This document shows, piece by piece, positions 1 through 8,965 of a DNA stretch of 64,000 bases. The notes under the pieces were generated by a model, which was not told the origin of the DNA, did no database searches, and saw only the letters and a program-made list of their open reading frames with translations. Within the stretch, counting starts at the first letter, position 1; each line of letters opens with the position of its first letter. A program made the position numbers and the translations under genes. Location of the stretch: contig SVNM01000003.1 of NCBI GenBank assembly GCA_015066875.1, forward strand, positions 1 to 64,000. Direction: 5' to 3'. The stretch is from Ruminococcus sp. (GTDB taxonomy: Bacteria; Bacillota; Clostridia; Oscillospirales; Ruminococcaceae).

Positions 1-693
1 TCCCTTAAGCAGACTTCTTCCCTTTACGATCATTGTCATTTCATCGCTTGGGTCATAGAGGTTGCAAAGCTCGATTTTTACTCTTTCAGCTGTACGCTCG
101 CCGATGAGAAGCTTGTATTTTGCCTGGATATATTTGATTATAGAGCGGTCTATTGTATTGCCCGCTGTTTTTATGGAGTGAGAGGTTACCACGCCGTTCA
201 TAGAAACGATAGCAACATCTGTGGTGCCTCCGCCGATATCAACGATCATATGACCTTTTGCCTTGGTGATGTTTACTCCCGCTCCCAGCATGGCAGCAAT
301 AGGCTCCTGAATGAGATAAACCTCACGGGCGCCCGCACTTTTTGCTGCGTCAACAACTGCACGGCTTTCGATATCAGTGATAAACGAGGGCACGCAGATG
401 ATTATTCTCGGCTTTATAAGCTGATTTCCCGTAACCTTGAGGATAAACTCTCTTATCATACTGTGAGCCAGGTCATCATCTGAGATTACTCCTGCGCTTA
501 CAGGTCTTACAACAGCGATGTAGTCCGGGTTCTTGCCTATCATTTCGTAAGCCTGTTTGCCCACTCCAAGAATACGCTCATTACGGGTATTGTACGCTAT
601 TACCGCCGGTTCGCTGAGCACTACGCCCTTGCTTCCCATTGTCATAACGATATTCGCTGTTCCAAGATCTATTCCGATGTCAGTATTTGCCAT
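1..693 (-). CDS. mreB: MreB/Mbl-type rod-shape actin, 3' end cut off by window
   Basis: Bacterial actin homologue that assembles under the membrane and directs lateral cell-wall synthesis. The visible 231 residues carry the actin-ATPase signatures: phosphate-1 loop IGIDLGTAN (6-14), EPIAAMLGAG (130-139) and phosphate-2 loop DIGGGTTD (152-159). The start ATG at 693 has an AGAGGGAG ribosome site and overlaps the end of recD2 by 25 bp, so the two genes are probably co-transcribed. The family is about 340 residues, so roughly a third lies outside the window. Whether it is MreB, Mbl or MreBH cannot be settled from this part. Confidence 0.93.
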   Translation of the reverse strand, partial: MANTDIGIDLGTANIVMTMGSKGVVLSEPAVIAYNTRNERILGVGKQAYEMIGKNPDYIAVVRPVSAGVISDDDLAHSMIREFILKVTGNQLIKPRIIICVPSFITDIESRAVVDAAKSAGAREVYLIQEPIAAMLGAGVNITKAKGHMIVDIGGGTTDVAIVSMNGVVTSHSIKTAGNTIDRSIIKYIQAKYKLLIGERTAERVKIELCNLYDPSDEMTMIVKGRSLLKG

Positions 694-2954
694 ATATTTT
701 TTCGCTCTCCCTCTTTTTCTTTTCTTGCTGTCAGCTTGCTGAACGGATCCTCATTTCCTGTTTCGCCCTTCAGCATATTTTTCAGACAGGTGTAACGTTT
801 TGTTCTTCTGTTGTTATCAACCATTGTGTTGATTCTGTCTTCTGTGCCTATGAGTATCATAAGCTTTTTGGCTCTTGTAACGGCGGTGTACAGCAGATTT
901 CTGTAGCAAAGCTTATCAAATCCTCCCGGAACAGGCATAACCACCGCTTCAAACTCACAACCCTGACTTTTATGTACGGTTATTGCGTAGGCAAGCTCTA
1001 CCTGTGAAAGAAGCTCGAAGGGATAGCTTGCAACTCTGCCGTCGAAATCTATCACAGCGGTCATTGCGGTAAGGTTGATGTTTGTTATTTTTCCTATATC
1101 TCCGTTGAAAATGCCCGCGCCCTGTTCGTCGTCACGACGCCACTCTATATCGTAGTTATTTTTTGTCTGCATTACCTTATCGCCTATTCTGTAGGTGTAA
1201 AGGTATCCTTTGTGCTCAGGCTTTGAGCTGTCAGGAGGATTAAGCTCACGCTGGAGAAGCATATTGAGCTCTACCGTGCCAAGCGCTCCTTTTCGCGAAG
1301 GTGTAAGCACCTGTATATCGTCTGTCGGTGAATAGCCATAAGCTTTGGGAAGTCTCGTCTTTACAAGCTCGGTAATAAGCTTCAGGGCATTTTCAGTCTC
1401 TTCCCTCTTGAAAAAGAAGAAGTCATTGTTCTTGCGGTCAAGCTCAGGATACTCGCCTGATACAATTTTATGGGCATTTGTTACGATACAGCTTTCACGT
1501 GCCTGTCGGAAAATCTCCTTAAGCTCGATAACGTCCACTCTTCCGCTTTCGATGATGTCGCTGAGTAGATTGCCTGCTCCCACAGAAGGAAGCTGGTCGC
1601 TGTCGCCTACCATTATGAGCTTACAGCCAAGGGGAAGTGCTCTCAGAAGGCTCTCAAAAAGAAGCACATCAACCATAGACATCTCGTCTATAATCAGCAC
1701 ATCACAGCTGAGGGGATTGTTGTCGTTATGCTTGAATTTCAGCTTTCCGCCTATATCAAACTCCACCTCTAAAAGTCGGTGTACCGTCTTTGCCTCACAG
1801 CCTGTAAGGTCGGACATACGCTTTGCTGCGCGCCCTGTAGGAGCTGTAAGAAGCACGTTCATTCCCTGCTTCTGGAATATTGAGATTATTCCGTTTAGAG
1901 TTGTTGTCTTACCTGTACCCGGACCGCCTGTGAGTATCATCAGCCCCTTTGAAATGGCTGTTGTAATAGCCTGTCTCTGAAGCTTTTCGTACCTGATATT
2001 CTGCTCCTCTTCCTCTACGTCTATCATCGTTGTATAGTCATATTCATCGGGAGAGGTAAAATCCTTGAGAATGTTAAGCCTGTCGGCGATATATGTCTCG
2101 GCATAATAATAATCGGGAAGATACACATACTCTCTTGAGTTCTTTCTGAATTCAAAAAGCTCGTCGTCCTCAAGAGCAATATTGTAAGAGCTGTAAAAAT
2201 CAGACTCTCCCACATTAAGCGCAACCGTAGTCTTCTCAAGAAGGGTGCTGAGCGGAAGACAGGAGTGTCCCAGCGTAGTGTTCATTTTCAGAACATACTG
2301 CATTCCGGCTATCACTCTTTTGTCAGAGTTTCTTTCAATCCTTAAATCGTGAGCAATAACGTCCGCTTTTCTGAAATCAAGCTCTATGCCGTCTGAGCAC
2401 AGAAGGTACGGATTGCTCTTAACCAGCTCGGCAGAATTTTCCCCGAACTTCTGATAGGTTTTCATTGCATACTGGGACTTTATCTCATACTGTGAAAGAT
2501 ATGTCATTATACAGCGCAGAGAAAAAAGCTTCTTTGCTTCTTTGGCGATCTCCTCGCACTTTTTCTCGGATATTCCCTTTATCTCAGACAGACGATAGGG
2601 ATTATTCTCCATTATTTCAAGAGTCTGTGCTCCGAAAACGTTTACGATTTTCCTTGCAAGAGAAGGTCCTATACCCTTGATTGCTCCCGTAGCAAGATAC
2701 TTTTCTATATTTACAACCGTGTCGGGAAGCTTTCTCTCGCAGTACTCTGCACGGAACTGCGTACCGAATTTATGATGTGTTACATATTTTCCTTCAAGGA
2801 TAAGTCCCTCGCCGACTTCGATTTCGCCAAGCTCGCCCACAACAGTGATAAGCTCGCCACCTGCGTCAAGGTCAAGCACGATATATCCGTTGTTTTCGTT
2901 GAGAAACAGGACGTTTTCCACTGTGCCTTCAATATGAATGATATCGTGATCCAA
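669..2954 (-). CDS. recD2: SF1B DNA helicase RecD2
   Basis: ATP-dependent 5'-3' DNA helicase of the RecD2 (RecD-like, RecBC-independent) type acting in DNA repair and replication-fork maintenance. The 761 residues show an N-terminal OB-like region, helix-hairpin-helix AIKGIGPSLARKI near 93-106, Walker A GGPGTGKTTT near 341-350, Walker B LIIDEMSMVD near 418 and the UvrD-like C-terminal motif VHKSQGCEF near 660. The length is normal for RecD2. The initiator is TTG at 2954, six bases after a perfect AAAGGAGGAG; no ATG lies nearby. It is followed by and overlaps mreB. Confidence 0.95.
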   Translation of the reverse strand: MDHDIIHIEGTVENVLFLNENNGYIVLDLDAGGELITVVGELGEIEVGEGLILEGKYVTHHKFGTQFRAEYCERKLPDTVVNIEKYLATGAIKGIGPSLARKIVNVFGAQTLEIMENNPYRLSEIKGISEKKCEEIAKEAKKLFSLRCIMTYLSQYEIKSQYAMKTYQKFGENSAELVKSNPYLLCSDGIELDFRKADVIAHDLRIERNSDKRVIAGMQYVLKMNTTLGHSCLPLSTLLEKTTVALNVGESDFYSSYNIALEDDELFEFRKNSREYVYLPDYYYAETYIADRLNILKDFTSPDEYDYTTMIDVEEEEQNIRYEKLQRQAITTAISKGLMILTGGPGTGKTTTLNGIISIFQKQGMNVLLTAPTGRAAKRMSDLTGCEAKTVHRLLEVEFDIGGKLKFKHNDNNPLSCDVLIIDEMSMVDVLLFESLLRALPLGCKLIMVGDSDQLPSVGAGNLLSDIIESGRVDVIELKEIFRQARESCIVTNAHKIVSGEYPELDRKNNDFFFFKREETENALKLITELVKTRLPKAYGYSPTDDIQVLTPSRKGALGTVELNMLLQRELNPPDSSKPEHKGYLYTYRIGDKVMQTKNNYDIEWRRDDEQGAGIFNGDIGKITNINLTAMTAVIDFDGRVASYPFELLSQVELAYAITVHKSQGCEFEAVVMPVPGGFDKLCYRNLLYTAVTRAKKLMILIGTEDRINTMVDNNRRTKRYTCLKNMLKGETGNEDPFSKLTARKEKEGERKNIWQILTSE

Positions 2955-3007
2955 AGTGACTCCTCCTTTTTATAAACTTCCCGTGCGGTAACTGCACATA
3001 CACTTAT

Positions 3008-3036
3008 ATTATACTACGTTTCTCTTTCAATTGCAA
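3008..3036 (-). promoter_or_regulatory. Predicted promoter of recD2
   Basis: On the minus strand TTGCAA (3031-3036), a 17-base spacer and TATAAT (3008-3013) precede the recD2 start by about 50 bases. The -35 lies inside the last codons of the upstream small gene, so recD2 can be transcribed independently of it. Confidence 0.55.
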
Positions 3037-3367
3037 ACGTTTTCAGCAATATTTTTTCAAGCCCCGCAGGATCGGTAAAAACTGTATTTGAGTGTTCATA
3101 GCAGAAGCGTCGGCAGATTTCAAGCTGAGGCTGTGTTGCTCCGTAATTCACAAGAATTATCTCATCGGTGCACAGCTTTCCCGACGAAAGCTTACGGCTA
3201 AGATTTTCAAGCTTTGTGTATAGTCCACTATCATCAGGAAGCACGGGGATAACAAGCACTCCCACCGCATCTGTTCCCTCATAATAACGGCTTCCGAACA
3301 GACTTACAGCTTCGATAAGAGCGATAACCCCCAGCACAAGCAAAGTGGTTACAATGATACTATCCAT
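3014..3367 (-). CDS. Small single-pass membrane protein, unknown function
   Basis: 117 residues with one hydrophobic N-terminal segment (about 4-26) followed by a soluble alpha/beta-looking part containing VLVIPVLPD and DEIILVNYGA. The start ATG at 3367 has AAGGAGG nine bases upstream. I recognise no family. The soluble half looks like a small Rossmann-type fold, an impression only. It lies directly upstream of recD2 and mreB on the same strand and divergent from the fucose operon. Confidence 0.75.
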   Translation of the reverse strand: MDSIIVTTLLVLGVIALIEAVSLFGSRYYEGTDAVGVLVIPVLPDDSGLYTKLENLSRKLSSGKLCTDEIILVNYGATQPQLEICRRFCYEHSNTVFTDPAGLEKILLKTFAIERET

Positions 3368-3752
3368 AATCTATGCCTCCTTCATACATTTGTTTTATTG
3401 TATGCGACAGAGGCAAACAGTGTGCACGGCGAAAATATTGCTCATCAAAAAATAACATTTAATAATATTTCTTCTGCTATTTAGATAAATTCGTGAAAAA
3501 TATAAAAAACACTGGATTTTTCTGCAAAAAAATTGTATAATGAAAATAGCGTTTCTTTATATTGTTAAATGTTTATGAGCAATATAATCCTAATTCCAGA
3601 TGTGGATTTTTCTCTTTTGCTCTGTCAGCCGTTGTATGAGCTGTCATATGACATATGCAATATAAATTTAACCTTGTTAATTACGGCCCGCTGTCAGCCG
3701 GAATGACGGCTCCGAAGCACCCTCTCACTTGCGCTTCGGACGGAGTTTACAT
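3368..3752. promoter_or_regulatory. Divergent regulatory region upstream of the fucose operon
   Basis: 385 bases without a gene. It holds two TATAAT boxes for the plus strand (3536-3541 and 3583-3588, both with poor -35 hexamers), an 11-base inverted repeat ATATTGCTCAT (3435-3445) / ATGAGCAATAT (3575-3585), the second copy overlapping one TATAAT, a companion AACATTTAA (3454-3462) / TTAAATGTT (3565-3573), and a perfect 12-base palindrome TGTCATATGACA (3642-3653). An 8-bp stem TCCGAAGC (3711-3718) / GCTTCGGA (3733-3740) sits just upstream of the fucA ribosome site. These look like operator and leader elements; the regulator is not in the window. Confidence 0.5.
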
Positions 3753-4442
3753 ATGAATATAAATGAAATCAAAGACCAGATCTGCGATGTCTGCCATAAA
3801 ATGTGGCAACTGGGCTGGGTTGCTGCCAACGATGGCAACGTTTCCGTAAAGCTTGAGGACGGCACTATCCTCGCTACTCCTACAGGCGTCAGCAAAAGCT
3901 TTATCACTCCAGAAATGCTCGTTCGTATCAACGACAAAGGCGAGATCCTTGAGGCTCAGGACGGCAGACGTCCCTCATCAGAAATCAAAATGCACCTGAA
4001 ATGCTATGCCGAGCGCCCCGATGTGGGAGCCGTACTTCACGCTCACCCAGCAACAGCTACAGGCTACGCTGTCGCTAACAAGGCTCTTGACGAGTATACT
4101 ATGATCGAGTCGGTTATCGCTATAGGCTCGGTGCCCGTTACTCCTTACGGAACTCCCTCAACCGACGAGGTTCCCGAGGCTATCACTCCCTATCTTCAGG
4201 AGCACGATGTTATGCTTCTCCAGAATCACGGTGCCCTCACTGTAGGCGCTGACCTTATCACTGCCTACTATCGTATGGAGACTCTGGAGCTCTTCGCTAA
4301 AATCAGCCTTACTGCTCACCTTCTCGGCGGAGCTCAGGAAATCTCACGCGAGAATATCGACCGTCTCTGCAATATGCGTGCTCAGTACGGTGTTACAGGT
4401 AAGCACCCCGGCTATAAGAAGTACAATAAACAGGAGGACTGA
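3753..4442 (+). CDS. fucA: L-fuculose-1-phosphate aldolase
   Basis: Class II (zinc) aldolase that splits L-fuculose-1-phosphate into dihydroxyacetone phosphate and L-lactaldehyde. From the ATG at 3753 the protein has 229 residues with catalytic Glu77 and zinc ligands His96, His98 and His159. The spacing (19, 2, 61) is the same as for E. coli FucA Glu73/His92/His94/His155 as I recall them. An upstream in-frame TTG at 3729 has no ribosome site, whereas GGACGGAG precedes the ATG. It is the first gene of the fucose operon, two bases before fucU. L-rhamnulose-1-phosphate aldolase is a relative, but FucI and FucU next door argue for fucose. Confidence 0.9.
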   Translation: MNINEIKDQICDVCHKMWQLGWVAANDGNVSVKLEDGTILATPTGVSKSFITPEMLVRINDKGEILEAQDGRRPSSEIKMHLKCYAERPDVGAVLHAHPATATGYAVANKALDEYTMIESVIAIGSVPVTPYGTPSTDEVPEAITPYLQEHDVMLLQNHGALTVGADLITAYYRMETLELFAKISLTAHLLGGAQEISRENIDRLCNMRAQYGVTGKHPGYKKYNKQED

Positions 4443-4444
4443 TT

Positions 4445-4873
4445 ATGCTTAAAGGTATTCCTTCTGTCCTCTCTCCTCAGCTTCTGAAAATCCTTATGGA
4501 AATGGGTCACGGAGATGAAATCGTTATTGCTGACGGAAACTTCCCCTCGGCTTCAATGGCTAAAAATCTTGTAAGACTTGACGGCCACGGAGTTAACGAA
4601 ATACTCGACGCGCTCTTACAGCTTATGCCTCTCGATACATATGTTGACGAGCCTGTGGCTCTTATGGCTGTTGTCAAGGGCGATGACGTAAAACCTACCA
4701 TCTGGGAGGATTACAAATCCACAATCAATAAATACGAGCCCGAAAACTGCAAAATTCAGTTTATGGACCGCTTTGACTTCTATGAGCGTGCTAAAAATGC
4801 TTACGCTGTCATCGCTACGGGCGAAACCGCTATCTACGCTAACATACTTCTCAAAAAGGGAGTTGTGAAATAA
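4445..4873 (+). CDS. fucU: L-fucose mutarotase
   Basis: RbsD/FucU family protein of 142 residues that interconverts the anomers of L-fucose and so supplies the form used by the isomerase. It has the family's N-terminal LSPQLLKILMEMGHGDE with the conserved His22, and the C-terminal AVIATGE and YANILLKKG segments. The ribosome site AGGAGG overlaps the end of fucA, and its stop codon overlaps the ATG of the kinase by one base (TAATG), indicating translational coupling. RbsD (ribose pyranase) is the main alternative; the operon decides for fucose. Confidence 0.88.
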   Translation: MLKGIPSVLSPQLLKILMEMGHGDEIVIADGNFPSASMAKNLVRLDGHGVNEILDALLQLMPLDTYVDEPVALMAVVKGDDVKPTIWEDYKSTINKYEPENCKIQFMDRFDFYERAKNAYAVIATGETAIYANILLKKGVVK

Positions 4874-6354
4874 TGGGCAAACGTGTTCTGTGCTTCGATT
4901 TCGGAGCCTCCTCAGGCCGTGCCGTTATCGCTCACGTTGAGAATATGACTGTACAGACAGAGGAGGTCCACCGCTTCAAAAACAGAGGTGTCAATGTAAA
5001 CGGAACTCTTTACTGGGATATACTTTCCCTCTACAGCGAAATCAAAACAGGTCTTGTGAAAGCTCACCGTGCGGGAGGTTTTTCCTCTGTGGGTATCGAC
5101 ACGTGGGGCGTGGACTACGGTATCATCGACAAAAACGGAAGACTTATGAGCAATCCCGTTCAGTACCGCGATAAACGTACTGAGGGTATGGTTCAGGTAG
5201 CCGACAAACTTGTGGGGCTGGACAGACTCTATGCTCTTACAGGAACTCAGATTATGCCCATAAATACTGCTTTTCAGCTCCTTGCCGAGAAAAATGAGCG
5301 TCCCTATATGCTGGAGTACGGCGCATATATACTGCCTACTCCCGATCTGCTCTGCTATATGCTTACAGGTAAGGTCTCAGCTGAGCTTTCCATCGCTTCA
5401 ACTACTCAGCTTCTCAACCCTCTGACGCTTGACTGGTCAGACGAAGCTATCGAAGCTCTGGGGCTTCCACGCAGACTCTTCCCGAAAATCGTAAAGCCCG
5501 GCGAGAGTAAAGGTATGCTCTCAGAGGAGCTATGTCAGGAGCTTAATATCCCACAGGCAGAGGTTATCGCCGTCTGCGGACACGATACTCAGTGCGCTTA
5601 CTATGCGTCGCCCTCTTCCGATGATAACCCCATTATCATAAGCTGTGGTACGTGGTCGCTGGTGGGAACTGTAATCGGCAAGCCTGTACTTACCGCTGAG
5701 TCCGCAGAGCTGGGCATTACCAACGAGGTGGGCGTCAACGGTCAGATAAATCTGCTGAAAAATATTACTGGTCTGTGGCTCGTTCAGGAGACAAAGGCTT
5801 TCCTTGAAACTCTGGGACAGGAGTACTCATACGCTGAGCTCTCAGCTCTTGCACGTGAGGAAGAAGGCTTTACCGCCTTTATCGACACCGACGCTTCCGA
5901 GTTTTCAACCGCAGGCAATATGCCTCAGCGTATCAAGGACTACTGCATTAAAACAGGACAGCTTCCGCCTGAAAATCTCGGTCAGGTTATGCGTACCATT
6001 TACCTCAGCCTCGCTATGAAATACCGCCTTGCCATTGAACAGCTCGGCAGACTTACCGGAAATCACCCGTGCACTATCAATATGGTGGGTGGCGGTATCC
6101 GCGATACTCTGCTCTGTCAGCTTACTGCGGATATCTGCAACATGGACGTTACTGCCGGTCCTGTTGAGGCTACTGTGCTGGGAAATGCCATTATACAGCT
6201 TGTCAGAAACGGTGAGATCAAGGACGAAATCTGCAAATGCAGTGTGGTTGAAAATACTGCCCGTGAGCTAAATGAGCTGAGCCTCTGCAAGCCTCAGAAA
6301 AATTACGATGAAGAATATAAACTCTTTAAAAATATTATTAATATTGAAAGGTGA
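4873..6354 (+). CDS. FGGY-family sugar kinase of rhamnulokinase subtype, probable L-fuculokinase
   Basis: 493-residue cytoplasmic FGGY kinase that phosphorylates a ketose, here by context L-fuculose to L-fuculose-1-phosphate. N-terminal CFDFGASSGRAVIA is the phosphate-1 loop, GIDTWGVDYG is the sugar-binding signature typical of rhamnulokinase (RhaB), and MVGGGIRDTLLCQLTAD is the adenosine-binding region near the C-terminus. The sequence looks more like RhaB than E. coli FucK, which fits other gut Firmicutes where a RhaB-like enzyme serves fucose. It is coupled to fucU and 9 bases before the chosen fucI start. Activity on rhamnulose cannot be excluded. Confidence 0.82.
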   Translation: MGKRVLCFDFGASSGRAVIAHVENMTVQTEEVHRFKNRGVNVNGTLYWDILSLYSEIKTGLVKAHRAGGFSSVGIDTWGVDYGIIDKNGRLMSNPVQYRDKRTEGMVQVADKLVGLDRLYALTGTQIMPINTAFQLLAEKNERPYMLEYGAYILPTPDLLCYMLTGKVSAELSIASTTQLLNPLTLDWSDEAIEALGLPRRLFPKIVKPGESKGMLSEELCQELNIPQAEVIAVCGHDTQCAYYASPSSDDNPIIISCGTWSLVGTVIGKPVLTAESAELGITNEVGVNGQINLLKNITGLWLVQETKAFLETLGQEYSYAELSALAREEEGFTAFIDTDASEFSTAGNMPQRIKDYCIKTGQLPPENLGQVMRTIYLSLAMKYRLAIEQLGRLTGNHPCTINMVGGGIRDTLLCQLTADICNMDVTAGPVEATVLGNAIIQLVRNGEIKDEICKCSVVENTARELNELSLCKPQKNYDEEYKLFKNIINIER

Positions 6355-6363
6355 TTGATTATT

Positions 6364-8166
6364 ATGATGTATCCAAAAATCGGCATAAGACCCGTTATTG
6401 ACGGTCGTCAGTTCGGCATCAGAGAAAGCCTCGAAGAGCAGACTATGGGTCTTGCCAATTCCGCTAAGGAGCTTATTGAGGCTAATGTGCGCTACTCAGA
6501 CGGTACTCCCGTACAGTGTGTTATCGCTCCCTCTACTATAGGCGGAGGCGCTGAGGCTTACAACGCTGAGCAGTTCTTCTCTACTCAGAATGTATGTGCT
6601 ACCCTTTCAGTTACTCCCTGCTGGTGCTACGGCAGTGAGACCATGGACCTTAACCCTCTTACTATCAAGGCTATCTGGGGATTTAACGGCACAGAGCGTC
6701 CCGGCGCAGTTTATCTTGCGGCTGCTATGGCTTCACACGCTCAGAGAGGTCTGCCCGCATTTGCTATCTACGGCAGAGATGTTCAGGACGCAGGCGACAG
6801 AAATATTCCCGATGACGTAAAGGAAAAGCTCCTTCGTTTTGCCCGCTGTGCCATTGCCGCAGGTCAGATGAGAAACAGAGCTTATGTTAATATCGGCGGT
6901 ATCTCTATGGGTATCGGCGGTTCTTACTGCAACAGCGATTTCTTCCAGAATTATCTCGGTATCCGTGCTGAGTGGGTTGATATGACAGAAATCCTCCGCA
7001 GAATAAACCTCGAAATCTACGACCACGATGAGTACGAAAAGGCTTATCAGTGGGCTATGCTCAAGTGTCCGGAGGGTATGGACGTTAATGAGGAGACTCC
7101 TGTTGACGAAACTATCGACCCCTTCGGCTTCAAGATTCCCCATTCTCCTGAGCATAAGGAAGAGGACTGGGAATTCTGCATCAAAATGACTCTTATCGTG
7201 AGAGATATCCTTCAGGGCAATCCAAAGCTTGCTGAAATGGGCTGGCTTGAGGAGTCACGTGGCAGAAACGGCATTATGGGCGGATTCCAGGGACAGAGAC
7301 AGTGGACTGACTGGCTTCCTAACGGCGATTTTGCAGAGTCTATCCTCAACTCAAGCTTCGACTGGAACGGCAAGAAAGAGCCCGTTACTGTTGCTACAGA
7401 AAACGACGGTCTCAACGGAGTTTCTATGCTTTTCGGACGTCTGCTGACAGGTACTGCAAGTATCTTCGCTGATGTACGTACTTACTGGAGCCCCGACGCT
7501 GTTGAGCGTGTTTCAGGCTGGAAGCCCGATGGTATGGCTGAAAACGGATTTATCCACCTTATCAACTCAGGTGCTGCCGCTCTCGACGCTACAGGCGTTT
7601 CAAAGGACGAAAACGGCAACGGCGTTATCAAGCCCTGGTGGGACGTTACTGATGAGGATATCGACGCAATGCTTGAGGCTACCGACTGGTGCTGTGCTAA
7701 TCTCGGATACTTCCGTGGTGGCGGTTATTCTTCACACTTCAGAACTCACGCTCAGATGCCTGTTACAATGATTCGTCTCAACATTCTCAACGGAAACAAG
7801 CCATTCCTCCAGATTGCCGAGGGCTACACCGTTGTTATTCCCGACGAGGTACACAAAATCCTCGATGAGCGTACCGACAAGACATGGCCTACAACATGGT
7901 TTGCTCCCAGAATTACAGGCGAGGGCGCTTTCAAGGACGTTTACTCTGTTATGGCGAACTGGGGAGCTAATCACGGCTCGCTTACATACGGTCATATCGG
8001 TAAGGACCTTATCACTCTTGCAAGTATGCTGAGAATTCCCGTTTCCATGCACAATGTCAAGGACGAGGATATATACCGTCCCCATACGTGGGCTGCTTTC
8101 GGCACTAAGGAGCTTGAATCAGCTGATTACCGTGCTTGTGACGCTTTCGGTCCCCTTTACAAATAA
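6364..8166 (+). CDS. fucI: L-fucose isomerase
   Basis: Manganese-dependent isomerase converting L-fucose to L-fuculose, 600 residues, the usual length. From the ATG at 6364 the active-site residues are Glu346, Asp370 and His537; the spacing (24 and 167) equals Glu337/Asp361/His528 of E. coli FucI. The N-terminus [20 protein letters not shown] is characteristic. An upstream TTG (6355) and a second ATG (6367) are in frame; AAAGGTGA 9 bases before 6364 favours that ATG. Last gene of the operon, closed by a strong terminator. Confidence 0.95.
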   Translation: MMYPKIGIRPVIDGRQFGIRESLEEQTMGLANSAKELIEANVRYSDGTPVQCVIAPSTIGGGAEAYNAEQFFSTQNVCATLSVTPCWCYGSETMDLNPLTIKAIWGFNGTERPGAVYLAAAMASHAQRGLPAFAIYGRDVQDAGDRNIPDDVKEKLLRFARCAIAAGQMRNRAYVNIGGISMGIGGSYCNSDFFQNYLGIRAEWVDMTEILRRINLEIYDHDEYEKAYQWAMLKCPEGMDVNEETPVDETIDPFGFKIPHSPEHKEEDWEFCIKMTLIVRDILQGNPKLAEMGWLEESRGRNGIMGGFQGQRQWTDWLPNGDFAESILNSSFDWNGKKEPVTVATENDGLNGVSMLFGRLLTGTASIFADVRTYWSPDAVERVSGWKPDGMAENGFIHLINSGAAALDATGVSKDENGNGVIKPWWDVTDEDIDAMLEATDWCCANLGYFRGGGYSSHFRTHAQMPVTMIRLNILNGNKPFLQIAEGYTVVIPDEVHKILDERTDKTWPTTWFAPRITGEGAFKDVYSVMANWGANHGSLTYGHIGKDLITLASMLRIPVSMHNVKDEDIYRPHTWAAFGTKELESADYRACDAFGPLYK

Positions 8167-8199
8167 AAATCAAGAGAGCTCAAAACAGCTCTCACACAA

Positions 8200-8232
8200 T
8201 AAAAAGGACACGTTTTTCAACGTGTCCTTTTT
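8200..8232. terminator. Bidirectional intrinsic terminator after fucI
   Basis: AAAAAGGACACG (8201-8212) pairs perfectly with CGTGTCCTTTTT (8221-8232) around an 8-base loop; runs of T follow on both strands. It can end the fucose operon on the plus strand and the CAP-dockerin genes on the minus strand. A smaller stem GAGAGCT/AGCTCTC precedes it at 8174-8193. Confidence 0.9.
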
Positions 8233-8264
8233 AACTTTATGAAGAATTAGAGGGAGTGAAAAAA

Positions 8265-8948
8265 TCAAGTAGCATTATCGGCATAAGCCTCAAGTATAAG
8301 TGCAGCATCTACAGGAGTAACCTTGCCGTCACGGTTATAATCCGCAGCATTTACAAACTCATCAAGCTCGGTAAAGAAATCATACGTCGCCTGATAGGAG
8401 TAATACGTAAGTGCTTTTGCAGAGTCTATGGCAGTCAGCTTGCCGTCATAATTGGTATCACCCACAAATGCGGGAGAGCCTTTAAGACCTGCTGTAAAAA
8501 TCTGTGTCCAGTATGTGCCGGAAACACCTACGCCCATATGAGTAACCTCAGGGGTAAGAATATTGGCTTTATGTCCCGCAGAATTTATCCAGCCCGACAT
8601 TACTTCATCACCTGAGATAAATCCTGCCGCTATATTTTCGCTGGCATACGTCATATCCAGATTCAGCGCCATTATGGCTGTATGGAAATTCTCACCGCTT
8701 GGTCTTACATGGTCAAAAACCGTTTTGATTTCCTCAGCACGCACTGAAGCAGCGTCACACAGTGAAATGTTAAGCTTTACAGGTTGCATATTATTCTGGG
8801 TACGATATGCATTTACTTTCAGAAGTACCTGTTTGATATATGTGTAGTTCACATCTGCCGCCTCTGCGCTGACAGGATTTGCACCAAAAGCCATAGTACC
8901 TGTCACTGCAGCAGAAATGATAACGGCTGCTTTCTTAAGTTTATTCAA
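8265..8948 (-). CDS. Secreted CAP/SCP-domain protein with C-terminal dockerin
   Basis: 227 residues: signal peptide (1 to about 30), CAP (SCP/PR-1-like) domain about 38-150 with FDHVRPSGENF, ASENIAAG and SGHK-like NSAGHKANIL signatures, then a type I dockerin (about 162-224) whose two calcium loops begin GDTNYDGKLT and ADYNRDGKVT. The start is TTG at 8948, eight bases after AGGAGG; no ATG fits. It should be secreted and docked to a cohesin. The CAP domain's role in such bacteria is unknown; in other systems it binds sterols, lipids or wall material. It is 17 bases downstream of a paralogue. Confidence 0.88.
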   Translation of the reverse strand: MNKLKKAAVIISAAVTGTMAFGANPVSAEAADVNYTYIKQVLLKVNAYRTQNNMQPVKLNISLCDAASVRAEEIKTVFDHVRPSGENFHTAIMALNLDMTYASENIAAGFISGDEVMSGWINSAGHKANILTPEVTHMGVGVSGTYWTQIFTAGLKGSPAFVGDTNYDGKLTAIDSAKALTYYSYQATYDFFTELDEFVNAADYNRDGKVTPVDAALILEAYADNAT

Positions 8949-8965
8949 AAATGAAGCCTCCTAAA

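Noticed and set aside
1345..1980. 211-codon plus-strand frame
   Set aside because: It is the antisense of recD2, whose helicase motifs are intact, and has no ribosome site.
6733..7155. 140-codon minus-strand frame
   Set aside because: Antisense to fucI, whose active-site residues and length are all as expected.
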